Of a stretch of 5,393 nucleotides of DNA, positions 5,306-5,393 are shown piece by piece. A model generated the notes under the pieces. The model was not told the DNA's origin. It saw only the letters and a program-made list of their open reading frames with translations, and did no database searches. Every line of letters starts with the position of its first letter. The first letter of the stretch is position 1. Origin of the DNA: Methanobrevibacter sp. (GTDB taxonomy: Archaea; Methanobacteriota; Methanobacteria; Methanobacteriales; Methanobacteriaceae); the NCBI GenBank assembly GCA_016291275.1, contig JAEEWY010000104.1:1-5393 (forward strand). The letters run 5' to 3'. Both the position numbers and the translations under genes were made by a program.

Positions 5306-5312
5306 ACCTCCT
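5306..5312 (-). promoter_or_regulatory. Strong Shine-Dalgarno that supports the TTG start of top6B
   Basis: AGGAGGT, a full match to the archaeal anti-Shine-Dalgarno, lies 5 nt from the TTG at 5300. The only nearby upstream ATG (in CTATGTAA) is followed at once by a stop codon, so TTG is the credible start. Confidence 0.88.
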
Positions 5313-5330
5313 TTACATAGTTTTTATTAA

Positions 5331-5348
5331 TTAAATTAATTAATTTAA
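5331..5348. repeat. 18-bp perfect palindrome in the top6BA leader/promoter
   Basis: TTAAATTAATTAATTTAA reads the same on both strands and lies between the candidate TATA box and the Shine-Dalgarno of top6B, at the expected transcription start. It could be an operator, but in DNA made only of A and T such palindromes also occur by chance. Confidence 0.5.
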
Positions 5349-5352
5349 AGAA

Positions 5353-5360
5353 TTTATAAA
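5353..5360 (-). promoter_or_regulatory. Candidate TATA box of the top6BA operon
   Basis: TTTATAAA on the minus strand, with flanking A/T, would place the transcription start near 5330 and give a leader of about 30 nt that includes the Shine-Dalgarno. Other AT-rich strings up to the window edge cannot be excluded. Confidence 0.5.
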
Positions 5361-5393
5361 TAAATTAAATCAATCAAAATTAATTAAGATACA

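Overview
The window looks like a piece of a methanogenic archaeon of the Methanobacteriales, most likely Methanobrevibacter or a close relative. The reasons are a two-subunit DNA topoisomerase VI operon, an archaeal-type (type II) glyceraldehyde-3-phosphate dehydrogenase, very AT-rich intergenic DNA, TATA-box promoters, and strong Shine-Dalgarno sequences of the GGAGG/GGTG kind. The genus is inferred from protein character and composition, not from a marker gene.

All six supported genes are on the minus strand, so transcription runs right to left. From the right edge: (i) a promoter region (5313-5393) drives the top6B-top6A operon. top6B starts at a TTG codon, and the top6A Shine-Dalgarno lies inside the end of top6B. 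The operon ends in an AT-only hairpin plus T-tract (2362-2418). (ii) An autonomous csoR-type metal-sensing repressor gene (1962-2234) has a clear TATA box and an 18-bp operator (TATACCC-N4-GGGTATA) between the TATA box and the gene. (iii) A second operator with identical arms (1903-1920) lies just after csoR and upstream of a small gene (1582-1806). That gene encodes a 74-residue protein with one membrane helix followed by an isoleucine heptad coiled coil. (iv) A 216-bp purine-skewed stretch without genes holds the probable terminator of the small gene and the promoter of the next one. (v) A cysteine-rich DUF2284 protein gene (799-1341) follows. (vi) The gap gene is cut by the left edge and has the first 215 codons present.

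The housekeeping parts (topoisomerase VI, GAPDH) are ordinary. The part worth attention is the csoR pair: a C-H-C (copper-type) CsoR repressor whose only visible partner, judged by an identical operator, is a tiny membrane coiled-coil protein with no cysteine or histidine. No copper ATPase or copper chaperone is visible. This suggests a metal- or sulfur-stress-responsive membrane peptide that, as far as I know, has no described function. Secondary points are a PIP-like motif at the C-terminus of Top6B, a CxxC pair in its ATP-lid loop, and the extra Cys content of the DUF2284 protein.
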